Positions 57,117-64,000 of a stretch of 64,000 nt of DNA are shown in pieces. Source of the stretch: Mycolicibacterium anyangense (GTDB lineage Bacteria > Actinomycetota > Actinomycetes > Mycobacteriales > Mycobacteriaceae); NCBI RefSeq assembly GCF_010731855.1, contig NZ_AP022620.1:4464001-4528000 (forward strand), in the 5' to 3' direction. The position numbers and the translations under genes were made by a program. How positions within the stretch are numbered: the first letter of the stretch is position 1; each line of letters starts with the position of its first letter. The notes under the pieces were generated by a model, which was not told where the DNA came from, did no database searches, and saw only the letters and a program-made list of their open reading frames with translations.

Positions 57117-60065
57117 TTAGAGCCGGCCCTCGCGGCGCAGCAGGTCGGCTGCGCTGACCCCACCGCCGCGACGGGGGCGATCCTCGCCCTCCTTCTTGCC
57201 GCGGGCGTTGAGCTTCTCGGTGGCCACCTCGGAGTCACCTGACTCGGGGCGGCTGATCGGGATCGCGCGGGTCTCCTCCGCCGAGATCGACGCCGGAACG
57301 TCGTCGGCGGAATCCGAATCCCGGGGGATCGCCTTGGCGGGAATGGCCGTGGTGGCGTCCTCGGGGGTCGACAGGGCTCTCGTCGGCTCGGCCGAGGGCT
57401 GCGGGGTGGCCGGGGCAGGCGGGGTCTTGCCGCGCAGCTCGCCGAGCCACGACTCGATCTCGCGGTCCGGTGCCGGCGGCGGCACGGGCCGGTTGGACCG
57501 CGCCGCGGCGGTGGCATTGTTCATCGCCGAGCGAACGGCGTTCTTGGCCACCGCGAACCGGGTGGTCGGAGCCTCGTTGGCCGGTACGCCCTGCGGGTCG
57601 GCCAGCCGGGCCGTACCGGCAGCCGACGGAGCCTCCTGCGGCGCGGGCGGAGCCTGATAGTCGCTGCGTCCCACCGCCCGGGGAGCCGCCCGGCCGTCCG
57701 GATGGGTCGGATCGGGAGCTGAGCGGGTCGGCACCGGTGCTCCCGCGCCCACCAGTGCTTCTGCCGGTTCCCGCACGACGGGGCGCTTGCGCTCGTCGGG
57801 CAGGTGTGTCTCGCCGAGGCCGATCTTGACCTGCAGGCGTTTCATCCAGCGCGGCGCCCACCAGCAGTCGTCACCGAGCAGCTTCATGATCGCCGGCACC
57901 AGGAACATCCGGACCACCGTCGCGTCCAGCAGCAGCGCGATCAGCAGACCGAACGCCAGGTACTTCATCATCACCAGGTCGGAGAACGCGAACGCCCCGG
58001 CGACCACGGCCAGCACCAGTGCGGCACCGGTGATGAGCCGGCCGGTGGTGGCGGTGCCGATCCGGATGGCCTCGGCGGTGGACATCCCGCGTTCGCGGGC
58101 TTCCACCATGCGGGACACCAGGAACACCTCGTAGTCGGTCGACAGACCCCAGATGATCGCGATGATCAGGCCGATCATCGGCGCGAACAGGGGTTGCGGG
58201 GTGTAGTTCATCAGCCCCGCCCCGTGGCCGTCGATGAACATCCAGCTCAGGATGCCCATGGTTGACCCCAGGGTCAGCGCACTCATCAACGCGGCCTTGA
58301 TCGGCAGCACGATCGACCCGAACGCCAGGAACATCAGGATGGTGGTGGTGATGACCAGGATCAGCACCATCAGAGGCAGGTTGGAGAACAGGCTGTGGAT
58401 GCTGTCCTGCGCCAGCGCGGGCGTGCCGCCGACGTAGACCTGCGTGCCGTGCGGTGGTGTCAGCGCGCGTAGTTCGTCGATCTTCTTCGCGGCATCACCA
58501 CTGTTGACCAGGCCGTTCTGCAGCACCCGGACGGACGGGTTCTTGGACCCGTCGGACTGGGCCGACCGTTCCTGCCACATCGAAGCCGGGTCGTCCGAAC
58601 CGGTGAACCCGGGGATCGTCTCGGCCTTGGCGCGGATATCCGCGAGCTGTTGATCGGTGACGGGTTTGCCGTCGTCGCTGCGGATCACCAGCGTCAGAGG
58701 TTCGGTGCGGAAGCCGGGGAACAACTTGTCGAACTGCTCCTGCGCCTGGCGCACCGGATTGTCGGGTGGCAGGTACTTCTCGCTCATGCCGCCCAGGGCG
58801 AGTTGGCCCAGCGGAATGATCAACAGCACCATCGCGATCAGAATCGGCACAGCGAACGCGATCGGGCGCTTCATCACCACGTTGACCAGCCGGCCCCAGA
58901 ACCCGCGCTCGACTTCCTCGCGGGTCTTGGTCTTTTGCGTCTTCTCCGCGAACCAGTCGATGATCTTGCGGGAGAAGGTCCAGTTCGCCAGGAACGGCAC
59001 CCGCAGCAGGGTGCGCACGCCCAGCGCGTCGACGTTGCGCCCGAGAATGCCCAGCGTCGCGGGCAGCACGGTGATGGACAGGAAGGCCGCCAGCAGCACC
59101 GAGGCGATGATCGCGTAGGTGATGGACTTGAGGAAGCCGAGCGGAATCAACAGCAGCGGCAGTGACGACGCGACGATGATGACCGCGGAGAAGGCCACCG
59201 TGCGGCCGGAGGTCATCACGGTGCGGCGTACCGCGGCCGGGGTGTCGTAGCCCTCGGCGATCTCTTCTCGGAACCGGCTGACGATGAATAGGCCGTAGTC
59301 GATCGCGATGCCGAAGCCCATCATCGTGACGACCGGCTGGGCGAAGAAATGGACCGGGCCGAACTCCGCGGTCAGCCGCAGGATTCCCAGTGCCCCGGCG
59401 ATCGTCAGACCACCGACGATGGCAGGCAGCGACGCCGCGACCGCACCGCCGAACACGAAGAACAGCACGACCGCCACCAAGGGGACGATCGCGATCTCGG
59501 CTCGCTTCTGGTCCGTACCGATCGTGCCGGTGAGCTCACTGGCCAGCGGGTTGAGCCCGGCGAGCTGGATGTCGCCGCCGTTGATCTTCTTCAGCGCGGG
59601 CTCGACGGCCTGGTAGTTCTTCAGAATGGTGTCGTCGTCATCGCCCTTGAGCGGGATGCTGACGAAGGTGTGCCGCAGATCCGCGGTCTTCATCTGCTGG
59701 ACGGTCTCGGACGTGCTGGTGGGGGCGCGCAGCCAGCCGACCCAGCTGACGATCTGATCGGAGTTGTCCTTGACCACCGCGTCGAGCTCGGACACCATCT
59801 TCTGCTGCCACGCCGGATCGGTGACCTTCTCGCCGTTCGGCGGGGTCAGGATCGCCACGACGTGGCTGGTGCGATCACGGCCGTAGGCCTCGTCGCTGAG
59901 CAGCGACGCCTGCACCGACTGGCTACCGGTGTCGTAGAAACCACTCTGCGTGACGTGCTTGCCGAGGCTGGCGCCGTAGACGCCGCCACCCAGGCACAGC
60001 GCGACCATGACTGCGATCACGATGTATCGGTAGCGATACACAGTCCGACCCCACCAGGCGAACAC
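57117..60065 (-). CDS. mmpL3: MmpL3 trehalose monomycolate transporter
   Basis: 982 residues (M. tuberculosis 944; fast growers are longer). Twelve membrane helices with two periplasmic porter domains. Proton-relay Asp-Tyr pairs in IDYGLFIVSRFREE and STDYEVFLVSRMVE. A long charged C-terminal cytoplasmic tail of about 230 residues, low in complexity. Exports trehalose monomycolate for the mycolic acid layer and is essential in mycobacteria; also the target of several inhibitors. GTG start with TTAGGAG six bases upstream. Last in the trmB-NYN-mmpL3 series. Confidence 0.96.
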   Translation of the reverse strand: MFAWWGRTVYRYRYIVIAVMVALCLGGGVYGASLGKHVTQSGFYDTGSQSVQASLLSDEAYGRDRTSHVVAILTPPNGEKVTDPAWQQKMVSELDAVVKDNSDQIVSWVGWLRAPTSTSETVQQMKTADLRHTFVSIPLKGDDDDTILKNYQAVEPALKKINGGDIQLAGLNPLASELTGTIGTDQKRAEIAIVPLVAVVLFFVFGGAVAASLPAIVGGLTIAGALGILRLTAEFGPVHFFAQPVVTMMGFGIAIDYGLFIVSRFREEIAEGYDTPAAVRRTVMTSGRTVAFSAVIIVASSLPLLLIPLGFLKSITYAIIASVLLAAFLSITVLPATLGILGRNVDALGVRTLLRVPFLANWTFSRKIIDWFAEKTQKTKTREEVERGFWGRLVNVVMKRPIAFAVPILIAMVLLIIPLGQLALGGMSEKYLPPDNPVRQAQEQFDKLFPGFRTEPLTLVIRSDDGKPVTDQQLADIRAKAETIPGFTGSDDPASMWQERSAQSDGSKNPSVRVLQNGLVNSGDAAKKIDELRALTPPHGTQVYVGGTPALAQDSIHSLFSNLPLMVLILVITTTILMFLAFGSIVLPIKAALMSALTLGSTMGILSWMFIDGHGAGLMNYTPQPLFAPMIGLIIAIIWGLSTDYEVFLVSRMVEARERGMSTAEAIRIGTATTGRLITGAALVLAVVAGAFAFSDLVMMKYLAFGLLIALLLDATVVRMFLVPAIMKLLGDDCWWAPRWMKRLQVKIGLGETHLPDERKRPVVREPAEALVGAGAPVPTRSAPDPTHPDGRAAPRAVGRSDYQAPPAPQEAPSAAGTARLADPQGVPANEAPTTRFAVAKNAVRSAMNNATAAARSNRPVPPPAPDREIESWLGELRGKTPPAPATPQPSAEPTRALSTPEDATTAIPAKAIPRDSDSADDVPASISAEETRAIPISRPESGDSEVATEKLNARGKKEGEDRPRRGGGVSAADLLRREGRL

Positions 60066-60114
60066 GTAATCTCCTAACTAAGTCTTCTGCGACCTGCGCA
60101 TCGGGTTCTCCTAC

Positions 60115-60813
60115 TCAGACCCGCGATGTCAACAGCGAGGACAGCGGCCGGAACGGCTGTAGCCACGCCCCTTGTTCTGGTAGCGAATCTAGGCCGATTC
60201 GCGGCAGCGGCTCCCGGAAAACACCAGGGATGTCCTCCAGGTCGACGAACTCCAAGGTATCCGACGCTAATGCCCAGCTCGCATGTTCGCGAAATCCGAG
60301 CACCGAGACCTCGATGCCGGACCGGGCGATGTCTTCCAGAGGCGCCCGGAAGGCCTGGCCATCGGCGGAGGCGACCAGGACGGCCGCCAGACCCTCACTG
60401 CGGCGCAGCGCGATGTGGGCGAGCATGTCGCTGTCGACGTCGCTGTCCTCGTCGATCTTCGGTTTGGCGAAGACCGCGAATCCGACATTGCGTAGCGCTT
60501 CCACCCACGGGCGAACGACGTCGGCGCTGCCCGGCGCGATGTTGGTGAACACCGTGGCCTCGGGCTCCACCGCGATTTCCGGGGATCCGGCGGCCAGTTC
60601 GCTGGTCCTGGCAAGCAACCAGCGGCCCAGCGCATCGAAGCGGGGCCGGTGCGCCGCCGTCGGCCGGCCGCCCAGGATGGACCCCAGCCCCATGTCGAGG
60701 TTGGGGGCGTCCCACACCAGCAGCACCCGCCGGGGAGCCGGCGCCGTCTCGTCGCTGCCGGGCAGTGGCAGGTCCGCGTCCGGAACCCCCGCGGTGTCTT
60801 CCATCACACTCAT
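60115..60813 (-). CDS. NYN-domain protein (Rv0207c-like)
   Basis: 232 residues. NYN/PIN-like fold: VLLVWDAPNLDMGLGS (strand with acidic residue), DSDVDSDMLAHIALRR (metal-binding acids), VLVASADGQAFRAPLEDIARSGIEVSVLGF. NYN domains are often RNA nucleases. ATGA overlap with trmB and 49 bases before mmpL3, an arrangement kept in mycobacteria; its relation to MmpL3 is unknown. Confidence 0.88.
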   Translation of the reverse strand: MSVMEDTAGVPDADLPLPGSDETAPAPRRVLLVWDAPNLDMGLGSILGGRPTAAHRPRFDALGRWLLARTSELAAGSPEIAVEPEATVFTNIAPGSADVVRPWVEALRNVGFAVFAKPKIDEDSDVDSDMLAHIALRRSEGLAAVLVASADGQAFRAPLEDIARSGIEVSVLGFREHASWALASDTLEFVDLEDIPGVFREPLPRIGLDSLPEQGAWLQPFRPLSSLLTSRV

Positions 60814-61565
60814 GGCCGTTTCACCCAGATCAGCTCGCTGACGGCGCTGCCCGCGTCGTGGGCCTTGCCCTCGTACTTGGTGGTCGGTCGCTGCACCGAG
60901 ATCGGCAACAGTTCGCCGGGTTCGGCGCGGCGAAGCAGCGGTTCGGCGTCACCGACCTCGGCGATCTGTTCGGCGTACCCGGCGTGATCGGTAGCGGCGT
61001 GCAGCACTCCGCCCGGGCGCAGTCGGTCGGCGATGAGCGCCACGGTCTCGGTCTTGAGCAGCCGGCGCTTGTGGTGGCGCGATTTCGGCCAGGGGTCCGG
61101 GAAGAACACCCGCACCCCGGTCAGCGTGCCGGGCTCGACCATGTTCTCCAGGACCTCGACGCCGTCACCGCGGACGAGTCTGATGTTGGTGACGTTCTCC
61201 CGGTCGATCGCGCTGAGCAGCTGTGCGAGTCCACGGCGGTACACCTCGACGGCCACGACGTCGAGCTGCGGTTCGTCTTTCGCCATCGCCAGGGTGGAGG
61301 TTCCGGTTCCGCAGCCGATCTCGAGCACCACGGGTGCCTGGCGGCCGAACCAGGCCGCGGTGTCGAGCAGCCCGGCGGGCTCGTCACCGTATCTGGCCTG
61401 GGTGCCGACCTCCGGCCAACGCTGGTCCCACAACTCCTGCTGGGTTTCGGTCAGGCTGGAACGGCGGTTGCGGAAGCTGGTGATCCGGGGATAGCCGTGC
61501 GCCGGCCCGAGGGTTTCGGGCGCGGCTGAGCCACCCTGCGCATGCATCCGTCCATCGTCGCTCAT
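60810..61565 (-). CDS. trmB: tRNA (guanine-N7-)-methyltransferase
   Basis: 251 residues from ATG 61565; ATG 61547 is also possible. SAM-binding LEIGCGTGTSTLAMA, and the TrmB signature FPDPWPKSRHHKRRL, then GGVLHAATDHAGYAEQ. Methylates G46 of tRNA in the cytosol. Equivalent to Rv0208c. Heads the run trmB-NYN-mmpL3. Divergent from the GTPase-like gene, with a 93-base gap. Confidence 0.93.
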   Translation of the reverse strand: MSDDGRMHAQGGSAAPETLGPAHGYPRITSFRNRRSSLTETQQELWDQRWPEVGTQARYGDEPAGLLDTAAWFGRQAPVVLEIGCGTGTSTLAMAKDEPQLDVVAVEVYRRGLAQLLSAIDRENVTNIRLVRGDGVEVLENMVEPGTLTGVRVFFPDPWPKSRHHKRRLLKTETVALIADRLRPGGVLHAATDHAGYAEQIAEVGDAEPLLRRAEPGELLPISVQRPTTKYEGKAHDAGSAVSELIWVKRP

Positions 61566-61658
61566 AAACCGGGGTGTACCCGCACCGTGGTGCAGATTGA
61601 TACCCAACAGTTGCCTACGCCTGGTAGTGGCTCGCGCCATAGTCGTGCTGATGCCACC

Positions 61659-62591
61659 ATGACCGGCATGGCGGGCGACGGCGATGGGGCGGCGCGGGTG
61701 GCCGTGTTCGGCCGCCCCGGATGTGGTCGCCGGACCGTCTCGCGCGTCCTGGTGGCAGCAGGTCTCGAAGTGGTGTCGACCGATCAGGTGCCCGACGTCG
61801 AGGTCTATGTGGTGGCCGAGACGCTCAAACCCGAGGACCGGACGTTCCTGGCTGCGCGGCGCCGGCCCTGTGTCGCGGTGCTCAACAAGGCGGATCTGAC
61901 GGGGTTCGGCGGCGACGGCCCGGTCGCGGCGGCCGCCCGGCGCTGCGCGCAGCAGGAGTCGGTCGGCGTGCCGCTGCTGCCGTTGGCAGGTCTTTCGGCG
62001 TTGGCCGCCCTCGACGACGCAGTGCTGGATGCTCGCGCGCTGGCGGCGCTGCAGGTGCTGACCACCGAACCGGCGAACCTGGGCAGCACCGACGGCTTCG
62101 TGGCCGGTGTCCACCGCGTGTCCGCCGATGATCGTGCCCGGCTGCTGGCCGCGCTGGACCTGTTCGGTATCGCCCACGCCGTGCGGGCGCTGCGTGACGG
62201 TGCCGACGCGGCCGGGATCCGTGCGGTGCTGCGGCAGGCCAGTGCCGTCGAGGATGTGGTGACGACGGTGACCCGGCTGGCGGCGGCCGGTCGTTATCGC
62301 CGCCTCCTCGACGGGATTCCCGCGGACCGGTGCGGTGACGACGCGGTGGTCGCCGCTCGGATGGCCGCGGCGATCGCCGTGGTGGAGGCCGACGGCCTTC
62401 GGGTGGACGAGGCCGCCACCGCGCCGGCACTGTTGCGCCGCGCGGTCAGCTGGCAGCGCTACGGATGCGGCCCGGTGTCCCAACTGCACCGGAGCTGCAG
62501 TGCGGACATCGTGCGCGGCAGCTTGCGGTTGTGGGAGCGCGCGGGCGGGATCCCGGAGCCGCCGGGCCGGCGACATCGGGCACCCGCGTGA
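61659..62591 (+). CDS. P-loop GTPase-like protein (Rv0209-like)
   Basis: 310 residues from ATG 61659; upstream in-frame codons run through the trmB promoter. N-terminal P-loop VFGRPGCGRRT, with Arg in place of the usual Walker A Lys. A clear G4-like motif NKADL follows, and the rest is helical. No G3 DxxG is evident. GTP binding is plausible but its hydrolysis is doubtful. It overlaps the next gene (GTGA), and the two form a conserved pair. Confidence 0.78.
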   Translation: MTGMAGDGDGAARVAVFGRPGCGRRTVSRVLVAAGLEVVSTDQVPDVEVYVVAETLKPEDRTFLAARRRPCVAVLNKADLTGFGGDGPVAAAARRCAQQESVGVPLLPLAGLSALAALDDAVLDARALAALQVLTTEPANLGSTDGFVAGVHRVSADDRARLLAALDLFGIAHAVRALRDGADAAGIRAVLRQASAVEDVVTTVTRLAAAGRYRRLLDGIPADRCGDDAVVAARMAAAIAVVEADGLRVDEAATAPALLRRAVSWQRYGCGPVSQLHRSCSADIVRGSLRLWERAGGIPEPPGRRHRAPA

Positions 62592-64000
62592 GTGACGATG
62601 TCGACTCCCTGGTGTGGGCGGTCGATCCCGACCTGCCCGCGCCGGCGATCACCCGCCGTGACGTCGTGCTGGTTACCGGCCCCTGGCTGGCGGGCAGCAC
62701 GAGTGTCGCCGATGCGCTGCGCCGCCGGCTGCCCTCGCACACCGTCGTCGAAGCCGCTGACCTCGGTCCCGGACAGGCCCCGGCCGTGGTGGTGTTCGTG
62801 GTCTCGGCGACCGCTCCGCTGACCGGATCGGATTGCGAACTTCTCGATGCCGCTGCCGCCGATACCGACACGGTGATTCCAGTGGTCTCCAAGATCGATG
62901 TGCACCGCACGTGGCGTGAGGTGCTCGAGACCAACCGCGGGCTGCTGGCCGCCCATGCATCGCGCTACCGCGATGTCGCGTGGGTGGGTGCCGCGGCCGC
63001 GCCGCAACTCGGCGAACCCGTTGTCGATGACCTCGTTGCGGCCCTCGGTGAGGCCCTTGCCGATCCAAACCTGGATCGGCGAAATCGATTGCGCGCCTGG
63101 GATAGTCGACTGGCGTCGTTGGCCGGACGGCTCGACCGTGCAGCCGACGGCGCGGGCCGGGAGGCCCTGCTGGCCGCGCTGCGCGAACAGCGGTCTGAGC
63201 TCCTGCGCCAGCGGCGAATCGACAAGACCGGGCACGCGGTCGCCCTGCGCAGCCAGGTCCAGCAGGCCCGGGTTCAGCTGAGCTATTTCGCCCGCAACCG
63301 GTGTGCCTCGGTGCGCACGGAGTTGCAGGAGGACGTCGCGGCACTGGGCCGACGGCAGCGCGCACCGTTCGTCGACTACGTCCGCACCCGGGTCGATGAG
63401 GTGGTGGGTGAGGTCGACGAGGGCATCACGCGGGATCTCCTCGACGTCAGCCGCGAGCTGGATCTTCCTGTCGAGCTGCCGGCAGATCCCGTCCCGGTGG
63501 TCGAGGTGGCCCCGCCGCCGCTGCGGTCGCGGCGTTTGGAGACCCGGTTGACGACACTGCTCGGTGCGGGGTTCGGCCTCGGGGTCGCGCTCACGGTCAG
63601 CCGGTTCTTCGCCGGGGTGGCCCCGCAGTGGGCGGCAGCCGGGGCCGCGGGTGCCGCCCTGCTCGGCGTCGCTCTTGCGGTATGGGTGGTGGGTATCCGG
63701 GGGCTGCTACATGACCGCGCCCTGCTCGACAGGTGGGTGACCGAGGTGGTTGCCGGGCTGCGGGCCGCGTTGGAGGAGCGGGTCGTCACCCGGGTACTGG
63801 CCGCCGACGCCGTGCTGAGCTCTGCGGCCGCCGGGCGCGACGCGCAGCGGGCAGCCGACGTGGAGAAGGCCGTTGCCGCCGTCGACCGGGAGATTCGCGC
63901 CCATGCCCTGGCGCGGGCGCATGCCGTCGCCGAGCGGGATCGGCGACGGCCGGCGATCAGGAGGGCGTCCGCCGTCGTGGCAGCCGAGCTGGGCGGCCGG
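62588..64000 (+). CDS. P-loop/two-helix membrane protein (Rv0210-like), 3' end missing
   Basis: 471 residues seen; the frame runs off the window. N-terminal LVTGPWLAGSTSVADAL resembles a P-loop that has lost its Lys; VVSKIDV resembles the G4 NKxD. Then helical regions (RLDRAADGAGREALLAALREQR) and two adjacent membrane helices at about residues 321-367. Together with its partner this recalls membrane-linked dynamin-like or GTPase pairs, but I cannot assign a function. GTG start, 4-base overlap with the previous gene. Confidence 0.75.
   Translation, partial: MSDDVDSLVWAVDPDLPAPAITRRDVVLVTGPWLAGSTSVADALRRRLPSHTVVEAADLGPGQAPAVVVFVVSATAPLTGSDCELLDAAAADTDTVIPVVSKIDVHRTWREVLETNRGLLAAHASRYRDVAWVGAAAAPQLGEPVVDDLVAALGEALADPNLDRRNRLRAWDSRLASLAGRLDRAADGAGREALLAALREQRSELLRQRRIDKTGHAVALRSQVQQARVQLSYFARNRCASVRTELQEDVAALGRRQRAPFVDYVRTRVDEVVGEVDEGITRDLLDVSRELDLPVELPADPVPVVEVAPPPLRSRRLETRLTTLLGAGFGLGVALTVSRFFAGVAPQWAAAGAAGAALLGVALAVWVVGIRGLLHDRALLDRWVTEVVAGLRAALEERVVTRVLAADAVLSSAAAGRDAQRAADVEKAVAAVDREIRAHALARAHAVAERDRRRPAIRRASAVVAAELGGR

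Overview
The window is GC-rich chromosomal DNA from a mycobacterium, most likely an environmental fast-growing species (Mycolicibacterium type). The evidence is the gene content and order. The backbone follows the Mycobacterium tuberculosis segment Rv0172-Rv0210: the end of the mce1 operon, pirin, sigG, monoacylglycerol lipase, Rv0184, Rv0185, Rv0187, ilvD, ricR, Rv0191, Rv0192, zmp1, omamA/omamB, Rv0201c, mmpL11, Rv0203, Rv0204c, Rv0205, mmpL3, Rv0207c, trmB, Rv0209 and Rv0210. Rv numbers are from memory of that genome, not from a search. I saw no rRNA, tRNA, insertion sequence, prophage or CRISPR array.

Layout. 1-6.6 kb: mceD (5' cut), mceE lipoprotein, mceF and four Mce-associated membrane genes, tightly overlapping. 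6.6-12.3 kb: accessory genes (DUF1275 membrane protein, DUF222-HNH nuclease, secreted phosphodiester glycosidase-like protein, GlsB-type membrane protein, sorbosone dehydrogenase-like lipoprotein, pirin). 12.3-21.3 kb: MarR regulator, hemophore-like protein, ferritin-like protein, L-lactate dehydrogenase, sigG, lipase, a lipoprotein hydrolase lacking its serine, DUF2786 and HExxH proteins, O-methyltransferase and an FMN protein. 21.3-28.4 kb: molybdopterin oxidoreductase, then an IclR regulator divergent from a bicovalent-FAD oxidase and a PhlG-like C-C hydrolase, then a large secreted protein. 28.4-33.6 kb: ilvD, a copper module (DUF305 lipoprotein plus ricR under a perfect RicR-type box), an MFS pump and an L,D-transpeptidase. 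33.6-38.8 kb: membrane esterase, amidohydrolase, an MFS/ArsR divergent pair with twin operators, and a nitroreductase. 38.8-49.4 kb: zmp1, omamA/omamB, CoA-binding protein, Rv0201c-like gene, mmpL11, two hemophore-like proteins and a PrrA/PrrB-like two-component pair. 49.4-57 kb: DUF3054, M23 lipoprotein, YbhN-like flippase family protein, a very large PGRS-like Gly-rich protein ending in a papain-like C39 domain, and an AI-2E family permease. 57-64 kb: mmpL3, NYN protein, trmB, and a tandem pair of P-loop-like proteins (the second cut by the window end).

How the parts fit. Much of the region serves the cell envelope. Mce1 imports lipids and OmamA/OmamB are its known stabilising partners. MmpL3 exports trehalose monomycolate, MmpL11 exports lipids, and hemophore-like proteins flank mmpL11. 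The L,D-transpeptidase, M23 peptidase, YbhN-like protein and PGRS-like protein act at or beyond the wall. Several small regulatory modules carry readable operators (MarR/pirin, IclR/oxidase, RicR/copper, ArsR/MFS). The points I find most worth following up are the PGRS-C39 fusion-like protein, the IclR-FAD oxidase-PhlG module, the copper box shared by ilvD and the ricR operon, and the serine-less hydrolase.
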